Assembly (NCBI RefSeq): GCF_016086655.4
Contig: NC_052136.2
Location: forward strand, 868,001 to 932,000
Source of the DNA: Lepeophtheirus salmonis
Taxonomy: Eukaryota; Arthropoda; Copepoda; Siphonostomatoida; Caligidae
Direction: 5' to 3'
Length of the DNA stretch: 64,000 bases
In this document: positions 1 through 10,960 of the stretch, piece after piece
Layout: each line of letters begins with the position of its first letter
Numbering within the stretch: position 1 is the stretch's first letter
Program-made: the position numbers and the translations under genes
Notes under the pieces: model-generated
Database searches by the model: none
The model's input: the letters and a program-made list of their open reading frames with translations, nothing else
Told to the model about the DNA's origin: nothing

Positions 1-205
1 TCGAAATTGTCGAGGTTTAAAGAAGTGTACAGAGTCTAAATATGCTATGTAAACACGTCTTGTATTGGGTGTCATGCATTCAGATCCATATTCTTGAACA
101 TGCATACCAAAAAAGCACACATCCACGCCATCTATTTCCTCGAAGGCAAACATCGCTCGAGCTCTATACGGGAAATTATCCTGCATTTCTCCAGTATCAA
201 CGTAT
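1..205 (-). CDS. nej: CBP exon 11 (cut by window edge): HAT catalytic core start
   Basis: Encodes YVDTGEMQDNFPYRARAMFA, FEEIDGVDVCFFGMHVQEYG, NTRRVYIAYLDSVHFFKPRQ. This is the acetyl-CoA-binding part of the HAT domain (human VYISYLDSVHFF region). The frame is open to base 1, so the gene continues to the left of the window. Acceptor TTTTCAG at 206-212. Confidence 0.94.
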
Positions 206-3200
206 CTGAAAATATACATAATATTTGATCAATATGAGTACAAAAACATTAGGTAGATTAAAATTAAAATCCCTCAATTACCGTTTTTTCATTCCAGACT
301 TTACTTCAACATGTTTATCCCCACTAAATACAACACGTATGTACACCTCACCGGAATCCGCCTCTTTTTTTCTTAAGAAATTATTAACACGCGTTTCGAT
401 ATAATTTCCTAGCCTAGTTGTAGGGAGCCGTTTTGCAGTAAAACGATTATCTTTACGTTTTGTTCCACGACGTTTATGGCAATTATCGCAAACGAATCTA
501 AAGTACATCAAAAGTTAAAAATAAGTCAATTCAATTGAAAATAATAACTTATTCCTTACCCATTTGCCCAAATGTTGTCGTAATGTAATACACACACTTG
601 ATGTAGTTTTCTATTACAATCACCACATATAACAAATGGTTCTCGTTCCAAAACATCATTTTTCTTTTCGTGGAACTCAATTTTTGGAATTTGCCTGCAA
701 TAGAAAAATAATTATCGGTTCAACTCTATTTCAGAAAATAAGATAAAAAATTCAAGAATACATATGCAAATTTATTCGGAATATTCGAACCATTTTTGTA
801 TACTCATACTTACGTTTGTGGCTGCGAAGGATCGTCACCTAAGGAAACCGTATCTCCAGGAATATCATTGAAACATTTTGTGCAAAAACTATACCTATAA
901 AAGATAAATAAAAATTGAATTATATATTGAAAAATGTATTAGTCAAGTTAAATAATAAATAATCGTGAGAGAGATTATAGTAAGAAAGACGTACCTATTT
1001 TCATAAACGAAATACTTCGCATCTCTTGGTATTGTACAAATTGTATTCTGCTGACCATAGCAACAGAGAGTCTGAGGACTATACGTATGTTTATGTCCAC
1101 AACAAAATCCTAATGACTGCATTACAGGATCTATTTCTGCTTCAAAGACTTCTGACAACTAAAAAAATAAAAATAAATTCATAAAATTCGAATATGACAA
1201 CATGAGTAAGCGATTCCAGATTTTTAAAAAAGTTTGAAGACATTGTTTTTTTATATAAATCAATCCTAACCGAAATGATAACTAAACTTTAACATACCTT
1301 CGTACAATATTTATAAACACGAGATGTTTTTCTATTGTACACCCATGCGTTTTCAAACATAAGCCATACGTCATCTACAAAATTCCAAGGGTCAGAGTAT
1401 TCTCCAGTATCTAGTTTTTTTCTTATTAGAGACATGTCCATGGGAGTTTTAATTATATCTAAATAGTCTGGTATTCCTAAGGCGGATGGATCAACAGCAG
1501 ATCGAAAGGGTGAGGATTCTGGATCTTGATTGTACATTTTCATAAGTGGAGGCTCCAAAGCAGCTTTTAATTCTTCAGGTGTGAAAACTGCTTTTCCACC
1601 CGGCTTTTTGGTCTCATCTGAGGTTGAGGGTGTTGATGGAGGTTTCACATCTGGTTTTTCTTCCTTACACTCCTGCTTAACAACACCATCGGAAGAAGAA
1701 TCAATTTCAGATTTAATCTCTTTCTTGATTTCAGTTTTAATTTCTTGCTTTATATCTTCTGATGACGACGTAACAGCAGGAGTTAACTCCATTGGCTCTG
1801 ATTTAATATCTTTTTCGTTCATAATTGAACCCATTTCTCCATTTTCTTTTTTAATGTGATCCTTGTTGTCTTGCATCATGATATCAGAATTCATATTATC
1901 TTGCTGTGGCTGTTGCATTTGAGTTGGTAGTCTTATGGGGAGATTTTCATTAGGTACTTTATTAACTAATCCAGTTACTGATTTATTGATTTGCACAGGA
2001 TTTGGATCTGACGTGGGCTGTTTTTCCAACTGAGATAGCAGGAGACTTGTTCCACCACTAGATGATACGGTAATATTACTGGATGGAGGTACTCCAGAAC
2101 CACCAAGTCCTTGAGAAGTTATAATTGGTGGAGACTTGAGATTCGGAGGAGGATGACGAATGGAGTTATTATCGAGTTTATTTCGAAGCATAACATTGTT
2201 ATGATCATTGAACATAGCATTATTTCCCTGATGTATATCATTGGGCCCTGGCATTCGAATCCCAGGTCCAGGTATCCTAGAGGGACCACAAGTTACTGGC
2301 TGTTGAGGCTGCTGGTTGTGAGGTCCAGCGTTATTAGGATCAACTACCGAAGGTTGTTGTTGTTGAGCTTTTTTGCGTTCAGCTCTTTTTTCGTCCAATT
2401 CTTTCTGAATTTTGTAGATTTTTTCAGCTAATAAGTGATAATACTCACTCTAAAAATAAAACGTATAATATAAATAAAAAAATAGTGACAAATTCTACAA
2501 TTAAGTTTAATGAGATTTTTTTTTTAAACGTTTATCATTCAAATATTTTCCAACAAAATTACTATATAATAAGTTTGAACAATCACATATATTATTACTT
2601 ATGGGTTTATATTAATTAATTAATAAGAGATATTGAACTAACCCTAGAATTCGCCATTCCATACATATCTCCTTCCACTTTTTTAGCATAAGCAACGAGA
2701 TTATGCATTCTTCGATCAAGCAAAGTAATAGGATCTGGTGTAGGAAAAATAGCTTGCACCCTAAGAATAGATAATTATGTATTTATTTCAAGTATTCAAA
2801 ATATTATAGAAAGCGATATTTGTTACTTACAGCTTATGAACAAGATGGGTTCGTAATTCAGGATTAACAGTAGCATGCCATTCTTTTAAATTGGGCATAG
2901 GAGAGGCAGCAACTTCAGTCTGCATATTGTTTGGTAACCTCACAGGATCAAGGCCACCGTCCATCCATTCTTGCGCCAATTGATTACTTGATATAGGCTA
3001 GAAAAGAAATACAGATTCAAAACACGAATAATTATTAGTAATAATGGGGAAATACATTTTGATTTGAGACGAATGTATTTGATGTAGGGCCTCTTGGTGC
3101 ATTATTACTAAGTGGATTGGACTGCTGTTGTGGCTGCTGCTGGATAATGGAGTTCATGGGGGACGTAAAGGGTGGTTGTTGCTGTGGCTGTTGTTGAGGA

Positions 3201-4722
3201 GTAACAGCAAGTCGAGGGCCTCTTGGCGCATTGAATTGGTTAGGTGGTAACCCTAAGGCAGCATAGGCTTTTTTCATATGTTCATCAGAGACAACTCCTC
3301 CATTGCCTCCACCTACGCTTACAATAGCTCCAGATGGTGACGGTACGTTAGAGACTGATGGGTTTGGAGAAGGTCCACTATTAGTTTGAGATGGAGGTTG
3401 TTGCGTTTGAGGGATACCCTGACCACCAGGAGAAACGAGCACATTAGTGATTTGCTGAGGTTGCGTGGAAGAAGGTGCCGCGGATACTGCAATGCTGGTG
3501 GGAGTACTGTTACTAATTTGGGCTTGTTGATGGGACATAATAGGTTGAATATGCGTTGGAGGTCCCCCAGTAGCAGCTGGACGATTTCTTTGATCTTGTT
3601 GTTTTAGAGGTAAACAAACCGGGCAATCTTGTCGACTACAATGTTTCCAATGAGCAATAATTTGTCTAGAAGATGAACAGTGTGGAACAGGACATTGTTT
3701 ACCGGCTTGACAGGATGTCATATGGTTTAATACATTTTTCATCGTTCGACAATGAGGAAGATTACACTAAAAGAAGGTGAAAAAGAGAAGTGTGATGAGC
3801 CCATATGATAAATAAATGCCAATTACTTACTGGTGGCACTGCCCCTCCACTTTGCGTCATTTCCCTATCGCGCCTCTGACATTTATGGGCATGAAGCAAG
3901 AGTACGAGTTGTTGTTGAATGAGTTTGCGTTTTTCCGGATCCGCAGAAGTGGGAGCAGGAGGTCCTCCTCCACTTCGAGGAGCTTGAGGTGCAACACCCC
4001 CACTCCCATTGGGAGCTGCATTATTTGTTCCGGGCGGCATCATGTTTCCAGGATTGTTCACATTATTAGGTAAGACTTGCTGCGGAGGCTGTTGCACCTG
4101 TTTCATTACCCCATTATTAACGGACATAGGAGTGGACACAGGAATAGAACCATCCAATTGGGTAGGATATCGAGGCGGCATTCCACCCATCATGGGCTGC
4201 TGGGATTGAGGAGGCGCCGGGTACTGATTCCCCGTTATTGACTGCTGCAAGAAAAGGAAACACAAGAAATGAGAAGAGAAGCCAGTCGGACAACCAGTCA
4301 CTTACCCTCACTTGAATTCGGACTTGATTCAGCGTGGGTAATCGGGGTTGATGTGGCGGCGCACAGTGCACCGTGTTGGGCCGAAAGGAGGAGGCGTTGG
4401 TCGTCATTTGTCTGGCATTCATACTATTGTTGTTGTTGTTGTTGGGAGGTGGAGCGAGAAGTTTGGGTGGCGGGGCTTGTTGCTGCTGAGGGGGGCCTGT
4501 CTGCTGCTGCGGAGCCGCATTCTGGGTCGACATCATCATGTTGGATCGTCCATTCGTCATGGGACCTTCGTCATCAATGAGCAAATCGTCCGGGAGTCCA
4601 TTGTTGAGGGAAAAGACATCTTCTTCTGCAAAGCGCGGCCGCTTGGTGGGAGGACCCCCGTCTCCGTTCATGCCCTCACTTCCTCCGGGACCCGCTCCCG
4701 GATTACTCGTTGCGGACATCAT
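1..4722 (-). CDS. nej (CBP/p300 orthologue): CREB-binding protein / p300-type histone acetyltransferase, 5' part of gene (11 exons, partial)
   Basis: Nuclear transcriptional co-activator that binds activators through TAZ1 and KIX and acetylates histones. Inferred coding exons, 5' to 3': 4306-4722, 3831-4244, 3056-3766, 2831-2997, 2643-2760, 1298-2449, 995-1158, 814-894, 560-694, 282-497 and 1-205 (continues past the window edge). All junctions are GT-AG, phases agree, and the joined frame is open for 1260 codons. Domains by residue: NLS-like KRPR near the N-terminus, TAZ1 ~244-333, KIX ~548-630, bromodomain ~899-1010 with acetyl-lysine Asn at ~981, RING/PHD ~1011-1130, then the HAT start. The start ATG has an in-frame TAA six bases upstream. 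HAT completion, ZZ, TAZ2 and IBiD must lie outside the window. Identity is very secure from domain order and near-identical stretches to human CBP as I remember it; the exact exon ends are inferred from sequence alone. Confidence 0.96.
282..497 (-). CDS. nej: CBP exon 10: end of PHD and start of HAT domain
   Basis: Starts FVCDNCHKRRGTKRK (last PHD ligands), then RFTAKRLPTTRLGNYIETRV and GEVYIRVVFSGDKHVEVK, the opening strands and helices of the p300-type HAT fold. Donor CG|GTAATT, phase 2. Confidence 0.93.
560..694 (-). CDS. nej: CBP exon 9: PHD segment
   Basis: Encodes PFVICGDCNRKLHQVCVLHY and then DNIWANG, the Cys/His ligands of the PHD-like segment. Flanked by TTGCAG and GTAAGG. No stop in frame across 45 codons, and it joins in frame on both sides. 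Confidence 0.92.
814..894 (-). CDS. nej: CBP exon 8: RING continued
   Basis: A short exon encoding YSFCTKCFNDIPGDTVSLGD and then DPSQPQT, which matches the YHFCEKCF...TLGDDPSQPQT portion of vertebrate CBP. Flanked by TTATAG and GTAAGT. Too short to stand out as an ORF. Confidence 0.92.
995..1158 (-). CDS. nej: CBP exon 7: end of bromodomain and start of RING (CH2)
   Basis: Starts directly with LSEVFEAEIDPVMQSLG after TTTTTTTAG, closing the bromodomain helix. CCGHKHTYSPQTLCCYGQ then begins the Cys-rich RING that packs on the HAT domain. The true acceptor is fixed by the conserved KLxEVFE join. Phase 2 end, GTACGT donor. Confidence 0.93.
1298..2449 (-). CDS. nej: CBP exon 6: end of KIX, SUMO-motif-rich linker, most of bromodomain
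   Basis: 384 codons, the largest exon. It starts SEYYHLLAEKIYKIQKE (end of KIX), runs through a Pro/Asn/Gln-rich linker, then an acidic Lys-rich block with seven I/V-K-x-E motifs (residues ~808-868) where p300 has its CRD1 repression region. It closes with the bromodomain from TPEELKAALEPPL to VYKYCTK, including WVYNRKTSRVYK with the acetyl-lysine Asn. Donor AAG|GTATGT, phase 0. Confidence 0.95.
2643..2760 (-). CDS. nej: CBP exon 5: core of KIX domain
   Basis: 118 bases that restore the frame left by exon 4. Encodes VQAIFPTPDP, LDRRMHNLVAYAKKVEGDMY and GMANSR, the second and third helices of KIX, almost unchanged from vertebrate CBP as remembered. Donor AGG|GTTAGT. Confidence 0.93.
2831..2997 (-). 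CDS. nej: CBP exon 4: start of KIX domain
   Basis: Encodes PISSNQLAQEWMDGGLDP and then the KIX start (PNLKEWHATVNPELRTHLVHKL). Ends in phase 2 at GTAAGT. KIX binds the phosphorylated kinase-inducible domain of CREB-type activators; residues ~548 onward. Confidence 0.93.
3056..3766 (-). CDS. nej: CBP exon 3: second part of TAZ1, then Q/P/S-rich linker
   Basis: 237 codons. It starts CNLPHCRTMKNVLNHMTSCQ and ends its folded part at CPVCLPLKQ, giving the remaining Cys and His zinc ligands of TAZ1. The remainder is a disordered Gln/Pro/Ser linker with repeated GPRGP and QQQPQQQ. It ends in phase 0 before a GTATTT donor, which is weaker than the other donors of this gene. Confidence 0.92.
3831..4244 (-). 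CDS. nej: CBP exon 2: P/N/Q-rich linker and first half of TAZ1
   Basis: 138 codons, phase 0 at both ends, after a 61-bp intron. The last 34 residues (KRKLIQQQLVLLLHAHKCQRR and following) are the first helix and first zinc ligands of TAZ1. The acceptor is a tandem CAGCAG (4242-4247), so the exon may start at 4244 (adding one Gln) or 4241. It ends at a GTAAGT donor (3825-3830). Confidence 0.92.
4306..4722 (-). CDS. nej: CBP exon 1 (coding): start codon, NLS-like segment, N-terminal acidic motif
   Basis: 139 codons, ending at an AGG|GTAAGT donor in phase 0. It opens MMSATS and carries PTKRPRFAEEDVF then LPDDLLIDDE, which parallels the NLS and LPDEL segment at the human CBP/p300 N-terminus. An in-frame TAA lies two codons before the first ATG; a second ATG follows at once (4719). 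Poly-Asn from an AAC run (about 4421-4440) and Gln runs make the rest low complexity. Confidence 0.93.
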
Positions 4723-5460
4723 CTCTTAAAGGATCACTTGCTCAACATCCTCACGGAACATCACCCCACTCCATCTTTCACAATTATCACAACACACACA
4801 ATCAAAGAACCAAGGATTCAAAATGTTAACTGGCGGTCCCAAAGCGGCGATTCATCGGAGTCAATCCTTTTTTTCCCCCTTCCTTTCACGATCCTACTAC
4901 TACTACTACTTCTACTTCTTGTTCTTCCTTCCTTCCTTTTCTTTCTTCTTTTACCGCTTGAGAGTGAGTGCGCGAGTCTCTTCGCTCACAAATCAATCCT
5001 TGCTTTTTTCCCAACCCTTCATCCTCATCTTCTGTCCTTTTATTCACACCTCACACACCAAAAAACACAAACACTTACTTCCAAAATCAACTTTTGGAAT
5101 CTTTTATTATTGTTGTTATGAAAAAGTCGTTGTTGTCGTCGTCGCTGAGTAGAAGGTTTTTTTTTTATTTAAGAGAAACGAATTAAGACGTACACTTCCT
5201 CGCTTACCCCGAAGTCTACTGAAGAAGAATAAAATCTATCCATCGTAGTAGTACAAATTCTCTCTTTCTCTCCTTTTTTTAGTCTTCTCCTTCTCTCCTC
5301 TATCTCTCTCTCTCTCTTTTTCTTCTTCCTCTCTTTCTGCTCACAGCAGCCACACATTCCTCCTAGCCTCCCCCTCTTTGCGTGCCCACATCACTTTTTC
5401 ACATCTAATTTAGCCATTTCCATATTTCTCCTTCATATTCCCTTCCTTCACTTTTTAGCG
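4723..5460 (-). promoter_or_regulatory. Probable CBP 5' UTR and upstream region, purine-rich on the sense strand
   Basis: No coding signal. The plus strand is long pyrimidine tracts: CTACTACTAC and CTTCCTTCC runs at ~4887-4935, CT/TTC runs at ~5260-5340 and a (TC)n at ~5301-5318. The sense strand of CBP upstream of the ATG is therefore GA-rich. A GGAA|GTAAGTG donor-like site (minus strand, near 5078) would allow a spliced 5' UTR, but I cannot place its acceptor or the transcription start. Confidence 0.35.
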
Positions 5461-8400
5461 ATACTTTTATAAATCCGAGTTTGGCCACACTTACATGAAG
5501 GCGGAGTCAACCCACCTCTATCCTGTCTCCATGGAAATCGACTAACGCAATATGCCAATACTAGCCATTTATATACGTCATTCTGATACAGCCTACTCCT
5601 TGTCTTTTTTTCGACGTAAAATCTAAAATGAAATAGGAGATGCCTTAAAGGGTTCCTTTAGCTTCATATTTGTAATAAGAAAGTATCTTTCAGAAATTTT
5701 AAAATAGAATTTGCAATGTTATGGTCATATTTTTTTGGGCTAAAAAGCATAAGAGTCCCCCAAATAAGCCCTGCATCCCTTGAAGAGGTCGAGCCGGGCC
5801 AACTTCTATTGCCTCTTTCCCTGCTATTGCCTTGTAGATTTGCGTTCTTCTTTTCTTCTCCCTTTTTTAGTGAACAACTCTGACAGATTCAAGCAACGCC
5901 TTGAGCCGCCCTATAATACAAGCCAATATTTCCCCCTTAAAACTACGAAAGCCTTTTGGCCCAAGAGGGAGGGGGGCATGAAGACATTAAAAGTTTTATT
6001 TAAAGGCCAGTAAAGAATACAAAATTTTATGCTTGAGGGTTGAAGCGTAAGAAAGGCTTGAGTTTTGAAAAATTTATTTTTATTTTAATTAACATTTTGT
6101 TATTATTAATAGTAAGAGGGATGCAAGCTGAAAGATAAAGGTAGATTAACCTACGTTCCTTCGGACTGTCATTACAAAATATATGTAAAGAAAGTTGACG
6201 GCTCTGATTCACATGCTCGTATGAGACAAAAACTTGCCCAAATTATGTCCCAAAGGATACATACTAAAAATTTGAATTGTACTTATCGATGCAAAACATT
6301 AAAATTTTCAAATTATATTGGTATTATTTAAATAAAATATACAAAATAGTCACCTCTGCTCTCTTTGGAACCCAAAGATTGAGTTTTGCAAATGTTGCAA
6401 ATAAAAAATATTCCCAATATAATTTGAGTATAACTTAAATACCTATACAGACATCTAAATGCCAAACCAAATCTATATCAAGACTAAATTCGTGTCAAGA
6501 AACCAAATTATATAAATAAACACACATTGAATCCCTTATACTTTGTGACTATTTTATACGATGGACTATTATTAATATGTTCATTTCTACATATTTGATA
6601 GTTATATACTATTTTTGTATAAATAATAAGCCTATTTAATAATGATAATTACAAAATTTTCAACCATCTTCAAAAATGAATAAATATAATAATCCATCAA
6701 CTCTATACTCAAAGATTTGTTATAAAATGTAACAAAATAGTGAATTATAACAATTGCTTATTTTAGTCAAGTAACAAAATACTTATTAAATCAATTTTAT
6801 TTACCATAATTATTCACAATTTCAAAACCCTTGCCTCATATGATGAAATCTTTATCATGTATATATATTTTTTTATGTAGAGTCTTTCAAATTTTGGCCA
6901 ATAAATGATGTTAAATGTTTGTACATGGGCACATATTATTTAAACTCATTGACTTAATCATTTGAGTAACAAATTATGTCATTTAAGTCGTTTGAATGTT
7001 GATTTGATTATTGATGGAATGCAATATCGAAGGTTGACCATTTTGCTTTGTTGTAAGTTTCGCTTTCATATTTAAAAAAAAAATATTAACTTTCTGTTTT
7101 TTATATTTTATTCATACTAAATTACAACTAATCAAATGGATGCACATATGTGGTATTGAATTGTAGATAGTGAACTGGTTGTTAATTATCTTTATATCAT
7201 AGTTATTTTTCCCAATATTCAATAATTATTACTTTTTAATTATACTTGTTGTATAAAAAGATATTGAAGCAGGCTAATAATATTGTTTGAATTATGATGT
7301 TATCAATTTTTCTAGGGATTTTAATAATATTTTTTTTTAATTTTAGGTTTATATATTGCTATTTTAAGGGATAATTGCAAAAATAAATAAATAATTATAA
7401 CAATATTTCTTAAAATAGGTTACCAAAGGCATTATCCAAATTTATTGTTGATTGAGTCATCCCGAAAAAACTAAACTATGATATAAATATACATGGTTAT
7501 ATTAATATAAATACAAGATTATAAATATACTGCGAGTCTTGCAGTACATATAAAAATCCAAATGAGAAATATTTTGTTACACATCATGATCTCAAACTTA
7601 TTTGTGAAAAGTGACTATACATATAACCAATTAATTCATTATTTTCAAATGAACTGTTGGACAATTCATAAATTAATAGTAAATAAATTCAAAACTTTAT
7701 AAAATATATATATTCTTTGATTTGAAACAATCTAAACAGGAATACAAGAACATTTAGAAAACAAATTTGCCACCATGTTAAGTTTATACGTTGTCAAACG
7801 GATTGGTTTGGATTGGAAGACAATATGAGTTACGTGTAATTTTTAATTCTATGAGAGTTATTTGTGAATGTGTCATTCAAATATGATCGTCCATATTATT
7901 TTTGCACATATTCATGTTTATACTTTGAGTTCCATGTAAATGTATTAGTCAGTACATTGTCGTAGAAATAGGATTGGGCTGATAATCGAGCATTAAAAAA
8001 AAAAAAATCAAAATGATATAAAAAATTTCCATGTCATTTTCTTTGTTTGTTTGAAATTGCAGTCCCAACTACGCTCTAGAGTGTAACCAAAACGCTCTAT
8101 TAGGGCGTTTTCACATAATGTCAGAAATTTTGATGTCAGCCATTTTGAGGTCCTCAGCAACCAAGTTTTATATCAATTAAAATCTTTTTTTCATTTGTAT
8201 TAAGGAAAATAGGGAACTATTGGATGTCAAAATGGGACCAAGAATTAAAAGGACTTATTTATACCTTATTGTCTCTCAAATTGTAGACCTTTATTGCCTA
8301 GTTTTATGTTATATCTGACTCTTAAATGTATTACAAATATGTTATTCCATCGTTATACTATCTTATTTCTATATTTTAGATACAAATTAATTATAAAAAT

Positions 8401-9430
8401 GGAAAGAAAAAGATATTTTTTCTCTAATTATCCTACTTTTCTTGTCTCTAATCGATCCAAATAAAATAAAAAAATACAAATTTAAACTTTTCATACATTT
8501 CCGTACATATTAACTTAATTTATTACGATTACAAGTGTTCATAATTTGCATAAAATAGTATTCAATGCAGATGTTAAGTTTTTTATTTATTCTTAAAGTC
8601 ATTTAATGAAGTTTCATCAAGATTTATTGGAAATTTGTTCATTTTATGTAGTAAAAATATTAACTTTGAGTACCCAAGATGGATTCTCCTTTAATTATCA
8701 TACAATTTATGACGTATGCAAGAATGCTTTATAGTGGTATTTGCAAATATTTATGGTCCTTGATATCATTTTCTCTAGTTGATATTTTAATTTATAGGAA
8801 AAATTTTGATCTTGTTTTTATTAATTATAAAAGAGGAATTTTAATGTTTTTTTAAAAAGTATATAGCCTGATTTATGTCTTGTATTTACTTTGTTAGTGC
8901 ATAAAATGCCACCCATTGAAATATTTATCGCAGGAGGGATATCAGCCCCTTAGACCCCAGCTACATCACTAATCATTAGTAATTTTATCATTTACCAAAA
9001 TAAATAAATTCTTCTAAATCCAACTTTGTCTGATTTAATAGAATATGAAGAACTATTTTATTTCGATTTTCGTATTTAAAATTTATTTCGTATTGATGAA
9101 ACAGTATTGACATTTTAAAACATAATTTTTAATATTATCTCGAATCATCTATGAATATGAGTGGTAGTTCGTGGCAATGACTTTTTTTTCTCGTTTCCAC
9201 GTTTTGTTTGTATGTTTTTCTCATTTTTGAAGGTATGTATATACAACACAAATCAAAACATTCTAGTAATGATGAACGAAATTTTTGTAATCGGTAAAGG
9301 CGTATAAAATATGTCTTAGAAAGCAGGAACGACTTTTTTAATAGCAACCTGAACAAGTATTTTTAAAGCTGCTATCATAATTATTTTATTCCTGAGAAGG
9401 GAACATCTAACTCGAAAGTAGTAACTAGTG
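5461..9430. other. AT-rich stretch without a recognisable gene
   Basis: Open frames are short and show no domain. The composition is strongly A/T with scattered poly-A and poly-T. The only textured segments are AACGCTCTATTAGGGCGTTT near 8090-8110 (a small imperfect palindrome) and a C-rich patch, CAGCCCCTTAGACCCCAGC, near 8943, which resembles an eroded transposon end. Confidence 0.5.
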
Positions 9431-9435
9431 TTTTT

Positions 9436-9842
9436 CCTTATCAAAGACTTGACGCAGAAAAGATGGGCCCCGTATAAATGATCGTTATCAAAACGGTAGG
9501 TCAGTCAAGGCAACCCAAGAGGCTGTCTGTTTTGAGACCAATCCGTCCATGTCCATGCCCGGGTTGCAAAAAAGAGTTCACTCAAGAACATCAACAATTA
9601 AAAAAAAAAAAAAAATCAGCTTCAGGCCACCTCAGAGCACGGACATTAACTCGCTGTATCTCAAAATTTAGTTGCAAGTGGAGTGCAAAGCTTGACAAGT
9701 ACGGCCAGCATCATTGCGGACCTCAAGTTCTCTGTTAATAAGGAGTTGAAGAAGATAAATCGTAGCTACACATGTGTGCAGCCTTACGGGCGCTTGGAGG
9801 TTGTGATTGCCGCCAACGGCGGCCAAGCTCAAGAATAATGCT
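9436..9842 (+). pseudogene. mariner-type transposase relic, catalytic core deleted
   Basis: Read across frames, the plus strand gives an HTH-like N-terminal scrap (ATQEAV...NPSMSMPGL, ~9505-9570). After an A16 run (~9600-9615) come a C-terminal part resembling SPDxNPLDFxxW (here STDINSLYLKI), VECKA...VRPASL and finally GRLEVVIAANGG (~9790-9825), the usual mariner C-terminus. The DDE catalytic core between them is missing and several stops interrupt the frames. Assignment rests on remembered mariner wording, not an alignment. Confidence 0.55.
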
Positions 9843-10558
9843 CTATATATACGAGATGTGTTCAAAAAGTAGGATAAAATTTCAAATTTTGGGGGTAAGG
9901 TACATTTGGTATGCTCAGTTTTTTTAGTTTTTTATGTTAGTACTCTCGACGCGAACATATACTTACTGCAATATAATATGTTTAGTTTGTTGTGAGAGGC
10001 ATAACAGTTAGAACTATTTTGTGTGTTCGGGGATTTTTTGCTATTGAAAACATAGATGAACTCATTTATATTAAATTTTGTGTAGAACATGAAAAACAAA
10101 ACGTAGAGCACACTTGAGCTTGCCTCAAGACTCCCTGCATGGAAACAAATACCCATTAGCACTTAATCTGATTAGCATGTGGTTATGTGAATTATATCAA
10201 TTTAATAATTTTTATTAAAAGTAATTTGAATATTTGGTAGAATTGCCGTTAGATCTAATCAAGCACAAACGTGACCTTCTGATTTTACACTGCTGTTTTC
10301 AGCTACCGTTGAGAGAGTATTTTTTAAAGGTGGATAATGATTTAAGGATAGATGGCAGAGTTTAAAGATGAAAACTTTGAGGGAAAAAATTACTCAATGA
10401 ATGATATAATAATTTAAACATTGGTTTAATCCTTCTATAGATTTTTTTATGCTAAATATAATTTAAATCTTTAAGTTTTGTTTATTCTTGTATTTTATTT
10501 CTCTTCATTTTTTGGAACAAAAAATATATATAAATTTCAGGAATTTAAGTACAATAAG
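9843..10558. other. AT-rich stretch; weak hAT-like scrap near 10295
   Basis: No gene. On the plus strand, ~10283-10340 reads DFTLLFSATVERVFFKGG between stops, which resembles the SAxxERVFS signature of a hAT transposase C-terminus, but it is too short to be sure. Confidence 0.3.
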
Positions 10559-10772
10559 GTGCGTCCGCAGGACTATTTTAGAAAAAAAATTTCAAAAGTT
10601 AAAATATTAAATTTTTTTTAGAAAAATTTGAAAAATTCATTGTTATAAACAGGAATTTAAATTATTTTGAAAAAAGATTGAAAGATTAAATTTTTCTCAA
10701 ATTTAAAAAAAAATCTATTAAAAAGAGAATTACATTTCTTTACAGCCTCTTCAGCCTACCTCCGGCGCACAC
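10559..10772. repeat. W-rich core repeat (GGCGTCCGCAGG-type end), copy 1
   Basis: Opens GTGCGTCCGCAGGA, followed by a core of nearly pure A/T built from alternating AAATTTTT and GAAAAATT, and closes with a C-rich segment (CAGCCTACCTCCGGCGCAC). Same layout as copies at 26.3, 35.6-36.3, 50.7-51.9, 59.8 and 62.0-62.35 kb. Confidence 0.55.
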
Positions 10773-10792
10773 CCTGACAATCATAATCAAAT

Positions 10793-10960
10793 TAATTGTC
10801 AAATTCAAATACTCCTATACGAGTGAAAAAATGAGCACCCCTCATTTTGAATTGAGCGGGAGCGCGTTTTTACTGTAAACACGAGCGATAGCGTGCTCAC
10901 AAAATTAGTAACTGAGCGGTAGCGCGCTCAAGATTTCTTGACCAGACTAATACTTTAAAT
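10793..10960. repeat. GAGCG element, copy 1
   Basis: CpG-rich patch in an AT-rich setting: ATTGTCAAATTCAAATAC, then ATGAGCACCCCTCATTTT and repeated GAGCGGGAGCGCG / GAGCGGTAGCGCGCTC. Related copies lie at 13165-13315 and 14483-14610. Confidence 0.6.

Noticed and set aside
1530..1859. Plus-strand open frame opposite CBP exon 6
   Set aside because: Antisense of the Lys/Glu-rich linker; no domain.
4348..5152. Long plus-strand open frames over CBP exon 1 and upstream (up to 257 codons)
   Set aside because: Antisense shadow of CBP exon 1 joined to pyrimidine tracts that lack stops; composition is Ser/Leu/Phe low complexity.
10283..10340. hAT-like FSATVERVFFKGG scrap
   Set aside because: Only about 12 informative residues between stops; kept as a remark, not a feature.
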